A DNA stretch of 64,000 nt from Bradyrhizobium prioriisuperbiae (GTDB lineage Bacteria > Pseudomonadota > Alphaproteobacteria > Rhizobiales > Xanthobacteraceae), in assembly GCF_032397745.1 (NCBI RefSeq), contig NZ_CP135921.1, positions 8,048,501-8,112,500 on the forward strand, read 5' to 3'. The position numbers were made by a program, and so were the translations under genes. Below are positions 41,539 through 51,358 of this stretch, one piece after another. Under the pieces are notes generated by a model. The model was not told the origin of the DNA. It did no database searches and worked only from the letters and a program-made list of their open reading frames with translations. The number at the start of each line of letters is the position of its first letter. Position 1 is the stretch's first letter.

Positions 41539-42549
41539 ATGCTGCGCTTCCTGGTTTCGCGTTTAGGATTGACCGTCCTGATGGCGCTGCTGGCGACACT
41601 GGTCATTTTCCTGATCGCCAACATGGTGCCGGGCGATCCGATCCTCGCACAGCTCGGCGACGTCGCCGCCTCCAACAAGGAGTTCGTGGCGGAGTGGCGG
41701 GCCAAATGGGGCCTCGATCTGCCGCTGTGGGAGCGCTACTTCATTTTCCTGAAAGGCCTGCTGCACGGCGATCTCGGAATTTCGATCTCGTCGCAGCGGC
41801 CGGTGCTGCAGGATATCGCTCAGTTCGCACCCGCGACTCTCGAGCTCGCGACTATCAGCTTTCTGCTCGCACTGGTGATCGGAATTCCACTCGGCATCAT
41901 CGCAGCCGTTCGGCGTGACAGCTGGATCGACCATGTCGCCCGGCTGGTGTCGCTGGTCGGCGTGTCGTCGCCGACCTTCTGGCTCGCCTTCATCGTGCTG
42001 GCGATCTTCTATGGCGGACTCGAAATCGCGCCGGGCCCCGGGCGGCTGGATGCGGTCGCCTTCCCGCCGCAATCCATCACCGGCTTGATGCTGATCGACA
42101 GCCTGCTGGCCAGCGACTGGGACACCTTCCGTGATGCGGCCGCGCATCTCGTGCTGCCCTCCATTGTGCTGGCCGCCGCGACACTGGGACTGATCACCCG
42201 CACCATGCGGGCCAGCATGCTGGAGAGCATCCAGCAGGACTATGTGCGCGTCGCCCGCGCCAAGGGCCTGAAGCCATCTGCCATCATCCTCGGACACGTG
42301 CTGCCGAATGCGCTGATCCCCGTGGTCACGCTCGGCGGCCTCGCCTACGCCAACCTGCTCACCGGCGCGGTGATGACCGAGACCGTGTTCTCCTGGCCGG
42401 GCCTCGGCCGCTATACCTTCCGCAGCGCCGCGACCCTCGATGTGCCCGCGATCATGGGCATCACCCTCATCGTTGCGATGGTCTATCTGCTGGTCAATCT
42501 CTTGACCGACATCAGTTACGCCCTGCTTGATCCGCGCGTGAATCGATGA
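41539..42549 (+). CDS. Dpp/Opp-type ABC permease (DppB-like)
   Basis: 336 aa. N terminus MLRFLVSRLGLTVLMALLATLVIFLIANMVPGDP and the region from TFWLAFIVLAIFYGG to DYVRVARAKGLKPSAIILGHVLPNALIPVVTLGG are the DppB pattern, including the EAA loop. GGAG precedes the start. Ten bases before the DppC-like gene. With the Tat-exported binding protein at 36525 it should form one importer. Confidence 0.92.
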   Translation: MLRFLVSRLGLTVLMALLATLVIFLIANMVPGDPILAQLGDVAASNKEFVAEWRAKWGLDLPLWERYFIFLKGLLHGDLGISISSQRPVLQDIAQFAPATLELATISFLLALVIGIPLGIIAAVRRDSWIDHVARLVSLVGVSSPTFWLAFIVLAIFYGGLEIAPGPGRLDAVAFPPQSITGLMLIDSLLASDWDTFRDAAAHLVLPSIVLAAATLGLITRTMRASMLESIQQDYVRVARAKGLKPSAIILGHVLPNALIPVVTLGGLAYANLLTGAVMTETVFSWPGLGRYTFRSAATLDVPAIMGITLIVAMVYLLVNLLTDISYALLDPRVNR

Positions 42550-42559
42550 GGCTGAATCG

Positions 42560-43444
42560 ATGACCATCGCCTTCGATCAACCAACATCGACCGCGCTTCC
42601 GATCGCCGCCGTTCCGACCGCGACGCAACGCTGGCGCCGGCGGTATGGCCTTGCAGCCTTCGGCACAGCCATTGTGGTCGGCTGGATCATCCTTGCGACC
42701 GCCGCTCCCCTGCTGACGCCGTACCAGCCGGATCTGGTCGACGTGACAAACCGGCTGCAACCACCCACCTGGGCCCATTGGCTCGGGACTGACGTTCTCG
42801 GGCGCGACGTGCTGACCCGCCTGCTGTATGGCGCGCGGGTGTCGCTGCTGACCGCCCTGGTCGTGGTGATCGCCGGTGCCCTGTTCGGCACGCTGGTGGG
42901 CGGCATTGCCGCCTATGCGCGTGGCACGACCGAAAACATCATCATGCGTCTGACCGACCTGGTGCTGTGTTTTCCGCCAATCATCCTGGCACTGGCGATT
43001 GCCGCGGCGCTCGGGATCGGCGCGCTCAACACCATGATCGCCATGCTGGTGGTGTGGTGGCCGAAATTCGCTCGCCTCGCCCACTCCCTCGTGCTGGTGC
43101 AGCGCTCGCAGGAATATGTTGAGGCTGCCACGGTAATGGGCTTCGGCCCCGGACGTATCCTGCTGCGCCATATCATCCCCAACTCCGTGGGGCCGCTGGT
43201 GGTGCTTGTGACGCTCGATCTCGGCAACGCCATCATGACCTTCGCCGGCTTGTCGTTCCTCGGTCTCGGCGTGGTGCCGCCGACACCGGAATGGGGCTCG
43301 ATGGTGGCCGAGGGACGCGAGCTGGTGCAGCAATGGTGGGTCGCGACCTTTCCGGGACTGGCGATCCTGACCGTGGTGCTCGGATTCAACTTCCTCGGCG
43401 ACGGCGTGCGCGACTGGCTCGATCCGAAAGCAAGGATGCGGTGA
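42560..43444 (+). CDS. Dpp/Opp-type ABC permease (DppC-like)
   Basis: 294 aa. DppC features: LTPYQPDLVDVTNRLQPPTWAHWLGTDVLGRDVLTRLLYGARVSL and the EAA loop EYVEAATVMGFGPGRILLRHIIPNSVGPLVVLVTL. Overlaps the GTG of the ATPase gene (43441-43444), indicating coupled translation. Confidence 0.92.
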   Translation: MTIAFDQPTSTALPIAAVPTATQRWRRRYGLAAFGTAIVVGWIILATAAPLLTPYQPDLVDVTNRLQPPTWAHWLGTDVLGRDVLTRLLYGARVSLLTALVVVIAGALFGTLVGGIAAYARGTTENIIMRLTDLVLCFPPIILALAIAAALGIGALNTMIAMLVVWWPKFARLAHSLVLVQRSQEYVEAATVMGFGPGRILLRHIIPNSVGPLVVLVTLDLGNAIMTFAGLSFLGLGVVPPTPEWGSMVAEGRELVQQWWVATFPGLAILTVVLGFNFLGDGVRDWLDPKARMR

Positions 43445-45528
43445 GCAGGCCCATGAACATGCATATCGACACATCGGACGTCGTTGCGTCGCGGCCGGCG
43501 CTGGAAGTCAGGGACCTGAAGACGCAGTTCTTCACCGATGACGGCGTGGTGCGCGCCGTTGACGGTGTCAGCTTCACGGTCGGCGCCGGCGAGACGCTCG
43601 GCATTGTCGGGGAGTCCGGGTCCGGCAAGAGCATCACCGCCTTGTCGCTGATGCGGCTGCTGGACGAGCCCAGCCGGATTGTCGGCGGGGAAATCCGCTT
43701 CCAGGGCCGCGACATGCTGCGCGCCAGCCCGGAGGAGTTGCGCAATCTGCGCGGCGACCGGCTGGCGATGGTGTTCCAGGATCCGATGACCTCGCTCAAT
43801 CCGGTGCTCAAGATCGCGCGGCAATTGACCGAGACTATGGTGGTGCACGGCCGCTACACCACCGAAGAAGCCGGCAAGCGCGCCGTCAGCCTGCTCGGCC
43901 GCATGGGCGTCAGCGCGCCGGAGCGCGCCATCGACAGCTATCCGCATCAATTCTCCGGCGGCATGCGTCAGCGGGTGATGCTGGCGCTGGGCATGAGCAA
44001 CGAACCGGCGCTGCTGATCGCCGACGAACCGACCACGGCGCTGGACGTCACCATCCAGGCGCAGATCCTGGAACTGCTGCGCGAGCTCAATCGCGATTTC
44101 GGCACCGCCATCGTGCTGATCAGCCACGACCTCGGCGTCATCGCCCGGGTCTGCGCCCGCACCATCGTGATGTATGGCGGCGAAGTGGTGGAGGAAGGCC
44201 CGACCGAGGACCTGCTCGCCGATCCCCGCCACCCCTACACCTGGGCCCTGATCAACGCCGTTCCCCGCGTCGACGAAGCAACTTCAGACAACCGGCGCCT
44301 CACCACCATCGAAGGCCAACCGCCGGATCCCCTCAACCACCCCACCGGCTGCCGCTTTGCTCAGCGCTGCCCGTTCCGGATCGAGAAGTGCGATGAGCAT
44401 CCCGCTCTCGACGACGTGCTGCCCGGGCGCAAGTCGCGGTGCTGGGTTACGCAGTCGGGCCAGAAGCTCGACGTGAAACGGCGCGCGCCGGTGTCCGCGA
44501 CGGTCGCACCGGCATCGGCTGCCCCCAAAACCGCGGCGTCGGCCGCGCCACCGGTGCTGATCGTTCGCGACATCGTCAAACGTTTCGCGCTGCCGAAGCG
44601 TGGCTTCTTCGAAGCGCCGCGATTCGTTCACGCCGTCGATCACGTCGATCTCGATGTCCGCCGCGGCGAGACGGTCGGCTTGGTCGGGGAATCCGGCTGC
44701 GGCAAATCCACCCTGGCGCGCACCATCGTCCGCATCCACAAGCCGGACGCTGGCGAGATCCTGTTCGACGGACATGACATCGCAACGCCTTCGCTCAGCG
44801 ATATCCGCCCGCTGCGAAAACGTATCCAGATGGTGTTCCAGGACCCCTACGCCTCGCTCAACCCGCGCATGAGTGTGGCGGACATTCTGGGCGAGCCGCT
44901 GCGGTTTCACGGCCTGACCACCAGCAAGGCCGAGACCCGCGAGCGCATCGAGGAGCTGCTCAGCATCGTCGGTCTCAGTCCCAAAGCGGCGCAGCGTTAT
45001 CCGCACGAATTCTCCGGCGGCCAGCGCCAGCGCGTCTCGATCGCACGCGCGCTTGCGGTGAGGCCGGATTTCATTGTGGCTGATGAGCCGATCTCCGCGC
45101 TTGACGTCAACATCCAGGCCCAGATCATCAATCTGATGCTCGACCTGCAGGACCGCTTCGGGCTGACGTATCTTTTCATCGCCCACGATTTGGCGGTGGT
45201 CAGGCACATCTCCGACCGGATCGTGGTGCTCTATCTCGGCAAGGTGATGGAGATCGCGCCGGCCGGCGCCATCTTCGCCCGGCCGTTGCATCCCTACACG
45301 CGCTATCTCATCTCGGCGGTGCCGATCCCCGACGCGGCGGTCGAGCGCCAGCGCACCCACGTCCAACTCACCGGAGAGCCGCCGAGCGCGATCAATCCGC
45401 CGTCCGGCTGCCGCTTCCGCACCCGCTGCCCGATCGCAAAGCCGGTGTGCGCCTCAACACCGCCGCCTTTGGTCGAATATGCGTCCGACCATTTCGCGGC
45501 CTGTCATTTCCCGAACCAGCTGTCCTAG
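43441..45528 (+). CDS. Fused Dpp/Opp-type double ATP-binding protein (DppD-DppF)
   Basis: 695 aa with two full ABC ATPases. First: [28 protein letters not shown], then the C-terminal oligo_HPY piece [18 protein letters not shown]. An Ala/Pro-rich linker ([22 protein letters not shown]) follows. Second: [28 protein letters not shown], then [21 protein letters not shown] at 43441 has AAGGA upstream and couples to the permease stop; ATG 43453 is an alternative. The fusion replaces the usual two separate subunits. Confidence 0.92.
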   Translation: MSRPMNMHIDTSDVVASRPALEVRDLKTQFFTDDGVVRAVDGVSFTVGAGETLGIVGESGSGKSITALSLMRLLDEPSRIVGGEIRFQGRDMLRASPEELRNLRGDRLAMVFQDPMTSLNPVLKIARQLTETMVVHGRYTTEEAGKRAVSLLGRMGVSAPERAIDSYPHQFSGGMRQRVMLALGMSNEPALLIADEPTTALDVTIQAQILELLRELNRDFGTAIVLISHDLGVIARVCARTIVMYGGEVVEEGPTEDLLADPRHPYTWALINAVPRVDEATSDNRRLTTIEGQPPDPLNHPTGCRFAQRCPFRIEKCDEHPALDDVLPGRKSRCWVTQSGQKLDVKRRAPVSATVAPASAAPKTAASAAPPVLIVRDIVKRFALPKRGFFEAPRFVHAVDHVDLDVRRGETVGLVGESGCGKSTLARTIVRIHKPDAGEILFDGHDIATPSLSDIRPLRKRIQMVFQDPYASLNPRMSVADILGEPLRFHGLTTSKAETRERIEELLSIVGLSPKAAQRYPHEFSGGQRQRVSIARALAVRPDFIVADEPISALDVNIQAQIINLMLDLQDRFGLTYLFIAHDLAVVRHISDRIVVLYLGKVMEIAPAGAIFARPLHPYTRYLISAVPIPDAAVERQRTHVQLTGEPPSAINPPSGCRFRTRCPIAKPVCASTPPPLVEYASDHFAACHFPNQLS

Positions 45529-45537
45529 GAGGCCCCC

Positions 45538-47154
45538 GTGCAACGCGTCAGTGCCGACGAAGCCGTCAAACTCATCCGTTCCAACGACACCATCGTGATC
45601 GGCGGTTCGGGCGGTGGCCATGCGGTGCCGGAAGCGCTGATGGCCGCGCTGGAGCGTCGCTTTCTCAGCGAGGGACAGCCGCGCAATATCACGGCCGTGC
45701 ATCCGGTCGGGCTCGGCGACGGCGCAACGCTGGGCGCCAATCACTTCGCTCACGAAGGCCTGCTCAAGCGCATTGTGTGCGGCACTTTCGTCAACTCGCC
45801 GAAGATTTCCGACCTCGCGATCGCCAACAAGATCGAGGGCTACACCCTGCCGCAAGGCGCACTGTCGCAGCTGATGCGGGAAATCGCGGCCGGACGTCCC
45901 GGCCTGATGACCAAGACCGGTCTGCATACGTTCGTCGACCCCCGCCATGGCGGCGGGCGGCAAAGCGAATGCGCGCCCGAAGGCGTGGTTGAGCTCATCG
46001 ACTTCCGCGGCGAGGAGTATCTGTTCTTCAAGCCGTTCCACATCGACGTCTGCTTTATCCGCGGCACCACCGCCGATGAAGACGGCAACATCACCATGGA
46101 GCAGGAAGCAGTGTTCCTGGAGATGCTGTCGGAGGCGCAGGCCACCAGGCGCTGCGGCGGCCTCGTGATCGCGCAGGTCAAGCGCATGGCCAAGCGCGGC
46201 ACCCTGCCGCCCAAGGCGGTGAAAATCCCCGGCATCCTGGTCGACCTCGTGGTCGTCGAACCCGGCCAGTGGCAGACCTATGACGTCGAATACAGCCCCT
46301 CCTATGCCGGCGAATTACGGATGCCGTTGTCGGACATTCCGGTGTTGCCGCTCGATGCCCGCAAGATCATTGCCCGGCGCGCCGCGCTCGAACTGTTTCC
46401 CGGCGCAATCTGCAATCTCGGCTCGGGCATCTCCACCGGGATCGCCAATGTCGGCGCCGAGGAAGGCGTCCTGGACGAAGTCTGTTTCACCAACGAGCAG
46501 GGCCTGGTCGGCGGCGCGCCGGCGTCCGGCGGCGATGCCGGCGCGGCACGGAATTATTCCGCCATCATCGACCAGCCTTACCAGTTCGATTTCTATGACG
46601 GCGGCGGCCTCGACCTCGCCTTCCTGTCGTTTGCTGAAGTCGATGCCACGGGCAATGTCAATGTCAGCCGCTTCGGCAACCGCATTGTCGGCCCCGGCGG
46701 CTTCATCAACATCAGCCAGAATGCCAAAACCGTGGTGTTCAGCGGCACCTTCACCGCCGGCAAATCCGAGATCGCCTGGCCGGACGGCAAGATGAATATC
46801 ATCAGCGACGGCAAACAGCCGAAGCTGGTCGAGACAGTCCAGCAGATCACTTACAGCGGCCCCTATGGCGCGCAGCGCGGCCAGCGGGTGCTCTATGTCA
46901 CCGAACGCGCGGTGTTCCGCCTCACCGAGCGTGGCGTCGAACTGATCGAATTGGCGCCGGGCGCCGATGTCGAGCGCGATGTCATCGCGCGCATGGGCTT
47001 CCGGCCGCAGATCTCACCGGCGCTCAGGACCATGGATGCCAACCTGTTCCGGCCCGAACCGCTGCGGCTCGACCGTCATCTCGCCGGCAAATCCCGCCGC
47101 CCCGGCCCGGCCCACCTGAACACCCCCGCGGATCTGATGACCGCCGCGCAATAA
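45538..47154 (+). CDS. Acyl-CoA:carboxylate CoA-transferase (YdiF/propionate CoA-transferase-like)
   Basis: 538 aa, the fused alpha-beta family I CoA-transferase. N-terminal DTIVIGGSGGGHAVPEALMAALE, the second half with NLGSGISTGIANVGAEEG, and the catalytic-site segment VCFTNEQGLVGGAP with the nucleophile Glu at residue 320. Start GTG at 45538 after AGGAGG. It would activate a carboxylic acid brought in by the upstream importer to its CoA ester, feeding the dehydrogenase and hydratases around it. Confidence 0.9.
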   Translation: MQRVSADEAVKLIRSNDTIVIGGSGGGHAVPEALMAALERRFLSEGQPRNITAVHPVGLGDGATLGANHFAHEGLLKRIVCGTFVNSPKISDLAIANKIEGYTLPQGALSQLMREIAAGRPGLMTKTGLHTFVDPRHGGGRQSECAPEGVVELIDFRGEEYLFFKPFHIDVCFIRGTTADEDGNITMEQEAVFLEMLSEAQATRRCGGLVIAQVKRMAKRGTLPPKAVKIPGILVDLVVVEPGQWQTYDVEYSPSYAGELRMPLSDIPVLPLDARKIIARRAALELFPGAICNLGSGISTGIANVGAEEGVLDEVCFTNEQGLVGGAPASGGDAGAARNYSAIIDQPYQFDFYDGGGLDLAFLSFAEVDATGNVNVSRFGNRIVGPGGFINISQNAKTVVFSGTFTAGKSEIAWPDGKMNIISDGKQPKLVETVQQITYSGPYGAQRGQRVLYVTERAVFRLTERGVELIELAPGADVERDVIARMGFRPQISPALRTMDANLFRPEPLRLDRHLAGKSRRPGPAHLNTPADLMTAAQ

Positions 47155-47170
47155 CGGAAACAGGAAAACC

Positions 47171-47995
47171 ATGACGAACACCGACATCCAGCAGGTCACC
47201 ATCGACGGCGAAACGCGACTGCTGGCCATTATCGGCGATCCCATCGGCCAGGTGAAATCGCCGCGCACACTCAATCCGCGGTTTGCCGCGGCCGGCATGG
47301 ACACGGTGCTGCTGCCCGTGCATGTCAAACCGGAGCTGTTCGATATCACGGTGCAGGGACTGATGGCCGTCGGCAATCTCGACGGCATCATTGTCACCGT
47401 GCCCTACAAGGCGCGAATCCTGCCACTGATCGACGAGGTGCTGCCGATGGCAGCCCAGGTCGGCGCGGCGAATGCGCTGCGCCGACAGGCCGACGGCCGC
47501 TGGTGTGGCGACATGTTCGACGGGCGCGGCCTGGTGCGCGGGCTGCGCAACGCCAAGATCAATCCCGCGGTGCGCCGCGTCATGCTGATCGGCGCCGGTG
47601 GCGCCGGCAGTGCGGTCGCGGTGGCGCTGGCCGATGCCGGCGTATCCGTGCTCACCATTTTCGATGTCGACAGCAACAAGGCTGACGCATTGGCCCGCCG
47701 TGTCGCCGTGGCGTTTCCGGCCTGCAGCGTTCGTACCGGGCCGGTCGATATTCCGGGTCATGACACGCTGATCAACGCCACGCCGATCGGCATGGCGCCG
47801 GGCGACGGACCGCCCGCTCCGCTCGACGGGCTCACCTCGGAGGTGCTGGTCATCGACGTCATCATCAAGCCGGACACGACGCCGTTCCTCGATGCCGCGC
47901 GGGCCACCGGCTGTCGCACCTTCAATGGCCGCCTGATGCTGGACGGCCAGGCGGAGGAGTTGGCTGCCTTCTTCGGCGCCGGAGAACGGAGATGA
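47171..47995 (+). CDS. Shikimate dehydrogenase-family (AroE-like) oxidoreductase
   Basis: 274 aa. AroE layout: GDPIGQVKSPRTLNPRF, IIVTVPYKARI with the catalytic Lys, MFDGRG in place of NTDGxG (Asp kept), Rossmann MLIGAGGAGSAVAVAL, and NATPIGM. The Ser-x-Ser substrate motif is altered to V-K-S. So a cyclic hydroxy acid other than shikimate is likely. Sits between a CoA-transferase and MaoC gene, which argues for catabolism rather than aromatic amino acid synthesis. Confidence 0.85.
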   Translation: MTNTDIQQVTIDGETRLLAIIGDPIGQVKSPRTLNPRFAAAGMDTVLLPVHVKPELFDITVQGLMAVGNLDGIIVTVPYKARILPLIDEVLPMAAQVGAANALRRQADGRWCGDMFDGRGLVRGLRNAKINPAVRRVMLIGAGGAGSAVAVALADAGVSVLTIFDVDSNKADALARRVAVAFPACSVRTGPVDIPGHDTLINATPIGMAPGDGPPAPLDGLTSEVLVIDVIIKPDTTPFLDAARATGCRTFNGRLMLDGQAEELAAFFGAGERR

Positions 47996-48432
47996 CGGAC
48001 ACCCATCTTGCGGTCGGAGAGACGGCAACTTTTTCAAAGACCATTTCCGAGGCCGACGTGGTGCTGTTCTCGGGTCTCACCGGCGACTTCGATCCGATTC
48101 ATGTCAATGAACAATACGCCAAAACCACGCCGTTCGGGCGCCGCATTGCCCATGGCGGACTGGTGATGGGACTGCTGTCGACCACCGCCTCCATGATGTC
48201 GCGACGCTCGGTGGAGCGTGGCTCGACCGCGACATCGGTTTCACTGGGCTATGACAAGATCCGTTTCATCCGCCCGGTGTTCATCAACGACACCCTCACC
48301 GCCCGCTACACCATCGAAGAGATCAATGCCGCGGCCGGGCGCAGCCGCTCCAAAGTGGAAGTCATCAATCAGGCCAATGAGCTGTGCCTGGTCGGCACGC
48401 ATGTCATGAAATGGATTCCGGCCAAAGCCTGA
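47992..48432 (+). CDS. MaoC-like enoyl-CoA hydratase/dehydratase (second)
   Basis: 146 aa. VVLFSGLTGDFDPIHVNEQYAKTTPFGRRIAHGGLVMGLLSTTAS holds the MaoC hydratase motif, with D and H in GDFDPIHVN. ATG overlaps the AroE-like stop (47992-47995). Followed 48 bases later by an acyl-CoA dehydrogenase. It differs clearly from the first MaoC at 35852, so two hydration steps or substrates are possible. Confidence 0.9.
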   Translation: MTDTHLAVGETATFSKTISEADVVLFSGLTGDFDPIHVNEQYAKTTPFGRRIAHGGLVMGLLSTTASMMSRRSVERGSTATSVSLGYDKIRFIRPVFINDTLTARYTIEEINAAAGRSRSKVEVINQANELCLVGTHVMKWIPAKA

Positions 48433-48479
48433 CATCGCCTGCGCTCGCCTCCGTATCAACGATTTGAAAGTTTCTCTCC

Positions 48480-49625
48480 ATGCAGCTCTCGGACACCCAC
48501 CAGGAGATCCGCCAGACCACCCGCCGCTTCGCCGAAGACGTCATCCGGCCGCAAGCCGAAGCGCTGGACCGCGACGAGACCTTTCCCGGCGAGATCTACA
48601 AACAAATGGGCAAGCTCGGGCTGTTCGGCATCACCACGCCGGCGGAGCTGGGCGGAGCCGGTCTCGACGTCGTCGCCTATGCCCTGGTGATGGAGGAATT
48701 GTCGCGGGGCTACTCATCGGTGGCCGATCAATGCGGGCTTTACGAGCTGATCGGCACGCTGCTGTCGGTGCATGGTACGCCCGAGCAGCAGACCAAATGG
48801 CTGAAGCGCCTGCTCAGCGCCGAACTGCGGCCGGCCTATTGCATCACCGAGGCCGATGCCGGCACGGATGTCTCCGGGATCAAGACCACGGCCGAGCGGA
48901 CGCCGTCCGGGTGGCGGCTGAACGGCTCGAAACTTTGGATCCACAACGCGCCGGTCGCCGACGTCGGATTCGTGCTGGCGCGCACCGACAAGGCCGCCGG
49001 CAAGCGCGGCATGAGCATCTTCATTGTCCCGTTCGATCGCCCCGGGGTGTCGCGCGGGCTGAAAGAGCACAAGATGGGACAGCGCGCCTCTCAAGTCGGC
49101 GCGCTGCACTTCGAGAATGTGGAGTTGCCGGCCGACGCGCTGCTGGGCGCGGAAGGGCGTGGCTTCCAGATCATGATGGGCGCACTCGACAAGGGGCGGG
49201 TCGGGATCGCGGCACTTGCGGTCGGCATCGCCCAGGCCGGCCTCGAGGCCGCGCTGGACTATGCCGGCACCCGCAAGCAGTTCGGCCAGCGCATCGCCGA
49301 TTTCCAGGGCCTGCAATGGATGCTGGCCGACATGGCCAAGGACATCACCGCGGCACGGCTGCTGGTTCATCAGGCCGCAAGCGCGCTCGATACCGGACGA
49401 TCGGCCACCATCTACTGCTCGATGGCGAAATGTTTTGCCGGCGACATGGCGGTGGCGCAGACCGCCAACGCGGTGCAGATTTTCGGCGGCAGCGGCTACA
49501 TCAGGGGATTCGAGGTGGAGCGGCTTTATCGCGACGCCAAGATCACCCAGATCTATGAAGGCACCAACCAGATCCAGCGCTCGATCATCGCCCGTGAGCT
49601 TTTGGCCAACGGCGTGCCGGCCTGA
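48480..49625 (+). CDS. Acyl-CoA dehydrogenase
   Basis: 381 aa FAD enzyme. Motifs [71 protein letters not shown] and [36 protein letters not shown] are standard; the catalytic Glu is in IYEGT. Last gene of the plus-strand operon, converging with the next minus-strand transporter with no gap between stop codons. Confidence 0.93.
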   Translation: MQLSDTHQEIRQTTRRFAEDVIRPQAEALDRDETFPGEIYKQMGKLGLFGITTPAELGGAGLDVVAYALVMEELSRGYSSVADQCGLYELIGTLLSVHGTPEQQTKWLKRLLSAELRPAYCITEADAGTDVSGIKTTAERTPSGWRLNGSKLWIHNAPVADVGFVLARTDKAAGKRGMSIFIVPFDRPGVSRGLKEHKMGQRASQVGALHFENVELPADALLGAEGRGFQIMMGALDKGRVGIAALAVGIAQAGLEAALDYAGTRKQFGQRIADFQGLQWMLADMAKDITAARLLVHQAASALDTGRSATIYCSMAKCFAGDMAVAQTANAVQIFGGSGYIRGFEVERLYRDAKITQIYEGTNQIQRSIIARELLANGVPA

Positions 49626-50438
49626 TTAACGGTCGAGTCGGAACACCATCTGGGTCGGCCGCACGAAACGCAGCGCCACCAGCAGCAGCGCCATCACCAT
49701 CACCATGTAGATCACGGCCATGGCATCGATCGAATAGACCGGGCGCACGCCGCCGGCGAACATGTTGTAGAACAGCGCCACCACCAGGGTCTGGGAGCCG
49801 CCGCCGCCCAGCAGGAACGCCAGCTCGAAGTTCGAGATGGTATTGACCAGGATCAGGATGCCGGCGGTGAGAATGCCCGGGATCATCAGCGGAAACAGGA
49901 TGCGCCGGAAAATTTGCGCCCGGCTGGCGCCCAGAACCTGGGCGCTGCCCTCAAGATTGACGCTGATCTGCTCAAAGAACGGCATCAGGATAAAGACCGC
50001 GAGCGGCACCATCGGCACCATCACTGCCAGAATGACCCCGAGCACTGATCCGCCGACGCCGTAACGATACAGCGTGGTCGCCAGCGGAATGCCGTAGGTC
50101 ATCTGCGGGATCACCATCGGCAGGAAGTACAAAAGCAGCAGCAGCGACTTGAAGCGGAAATTCCGCCGCGCCAGGATGTAGGCTGCCGGAAACGCGATCA
50201 GCAGGGACAGCACCACCACCGCGACCGCTACGAACAGCGTGACGCTCAGCACCTGCCCAAGGTCAAAATTCTTCCAGGCATAGCTGAACCAGTCGGTGGT
50301 GAAGGCCGGCGGCAGCGGGTTGCCGAACCAACGCTTGGCAAAGGCGCTCACCACAACGTGAGAAACGATGCCAATCATGTTCAGGATGAAGCCCAGGATA
50401 AAGAGATACAGCGCCAGGTTCCACAATCGTCCACGCAT
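49626..50438 (-). CDS. ABC transporter permease (PotC/FutB-like, second)
   Basis: 270 aa inner-membrane protein of the spermidine/putrescine or iron/thiamine permease type, with six hydrophobic segments and EAA loop GSAQVLGASRAQIFRRILFPLMIPGILTAG. ATG at 50438 gives MRGRLWNLALYLFILG; the frame upstream lies in the first permease gene. Last gene of the binding protein-ATPase-permease-permease operon. Confidence 0.88.
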   Translation of the reverse strand: MRGRLWNLALYLFILGFILNMIGIVSHVVVSAFAKRWFGNPLPPAFTTDWFSYAWKNFDLGQVLSVTLFVAVAVVVLSLLIAFPAAYILARRNFRFKSLLLLLYFLPMVIPQMTYGIPLATTLYRYGVGGSVLGVILAVMVPMVPLAVFILMPFFEQISVNLEGSAQVLGASRAQIFRRILFPLMIPGILTAGILILVNTISNFELAFLLGGGGSQTLVVALFYNMFAGGVRPVYSIDAMAVIYMVMVMALLLVALRFVRPTQMVFRLDR

Positions 50439-50458
50439 CGTATGTCCCCGCTCTGCCG

Positions 50459-51358
50459 CTACCGTTTCCCAACACCCATCGTCGCCGCCGGCGACAGCCT
50501 GCGCCGAAACAAGATGATGACGACCAGCGCCGCCAACTGGCAGAGCCCCATCACCACTGCAATCGCCGAGGCATAGGACATGTCGTATTGCTCGAATGCC
50601 TGCTGATAGGCAGCGATCGAAATCGTGCGTGTCGAGCCGGATGGCTGGCCCAGCATCATGGCCGACGGAAACACCGCGAAACTCATCACGAACACCAGCG
50701 CGAACGCGATCGCCAGCCCCGGTGCGATCAACGGCAACATCACGCGCCGAAACACCACCCACGGCGTGGCCCCCAGCATCCGGGCCGAACGCTCGAGGCT
50801 GGGATCGATGCCGGAGATGTAGCCCAGCAGCATCAGGAAGCAGAACGGAAATTGCTGCATGAACAGCGCCAGCGTCACGCCGATATAATTATGGGTCAGG
50901 ATGAAGGGATCGCTGACCAGACCGAGCGCGATGACAATTTGGTTGAACCAGCCCTGCGAGCCGTAAAAACCGAGAATACCTTCCGACAGCAGGATCACGC
51001 CGAGCGAAATCGGCAGGATCAGAATCGTGGTGACGGTGCGCTCCATGAAGAAGCCGCGACGCATGCCGTAGGCCAGCACGAGCGACAGCACCAGAACAAT
51101 GATGGTGCATGGCACCGCCAGGCTGAAGGTAATCCAGATGGTGCCGTACTGATAGGGATCGCTAAAGAACGTCAGATAGTTGGCGAGGCTGAACCCCGCC
51201 ATCTTCTGCGGCCGCAGGCTGAGATAGAGCCCGTACAGGAACGGGTACACGAACATGCACAGCACATAGAGCAGCGACGGCAAGATGCAGAGCATCGCAA
51301 AGACGTCGAATTCGCTTCGTTCGCGGGGTGTCGTTGCGCGCATGGGATTCTCGATCAT
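50459..51358 (-). CDS. ABC transporter permease (PotB-like, first)
   Basis: 299 aa. Membrane segments FAMLCILPSLLYVLCMFVYPFLYGLYLSL, VTTILILPISLGVILLSEGI and others; EAA loop RSARMLGATPWVVFRRVMLPLIAPGLA. ATG 51358 overlaps the TGA (51355-51357) of the ATPase reading frame that encodes the TOBE domain. That overlap indicates the intact ATPase gene originally ended there. Confidence 0.88.
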   Translation of the reverse strand: MIENPMRATTPRERSEFDVFAMLCILPSLLYVLCMFVYPFLYGLYLSLRPQKMAGFSLANYLTFFSDPYQYGTIWITFSLAVPCTIIVLVLSLVLAYGMRRGFFMERTVTTILILPISLGVILLSEGILGFYGSQGWFNQIVIALGLVSDPFILTHNYIGVTLALFMQQFPFCFLMLLGYISGIDPSLERSARMLGATPWVVFRRVMLPLIAPGLAIAFALVFVMSFAVFPSAMMLGQPSGSTRTISIAAYQQAFEQYDMSYASAIAVVMGLCQLAALVVIILFRRRLSPAATMGVGKR

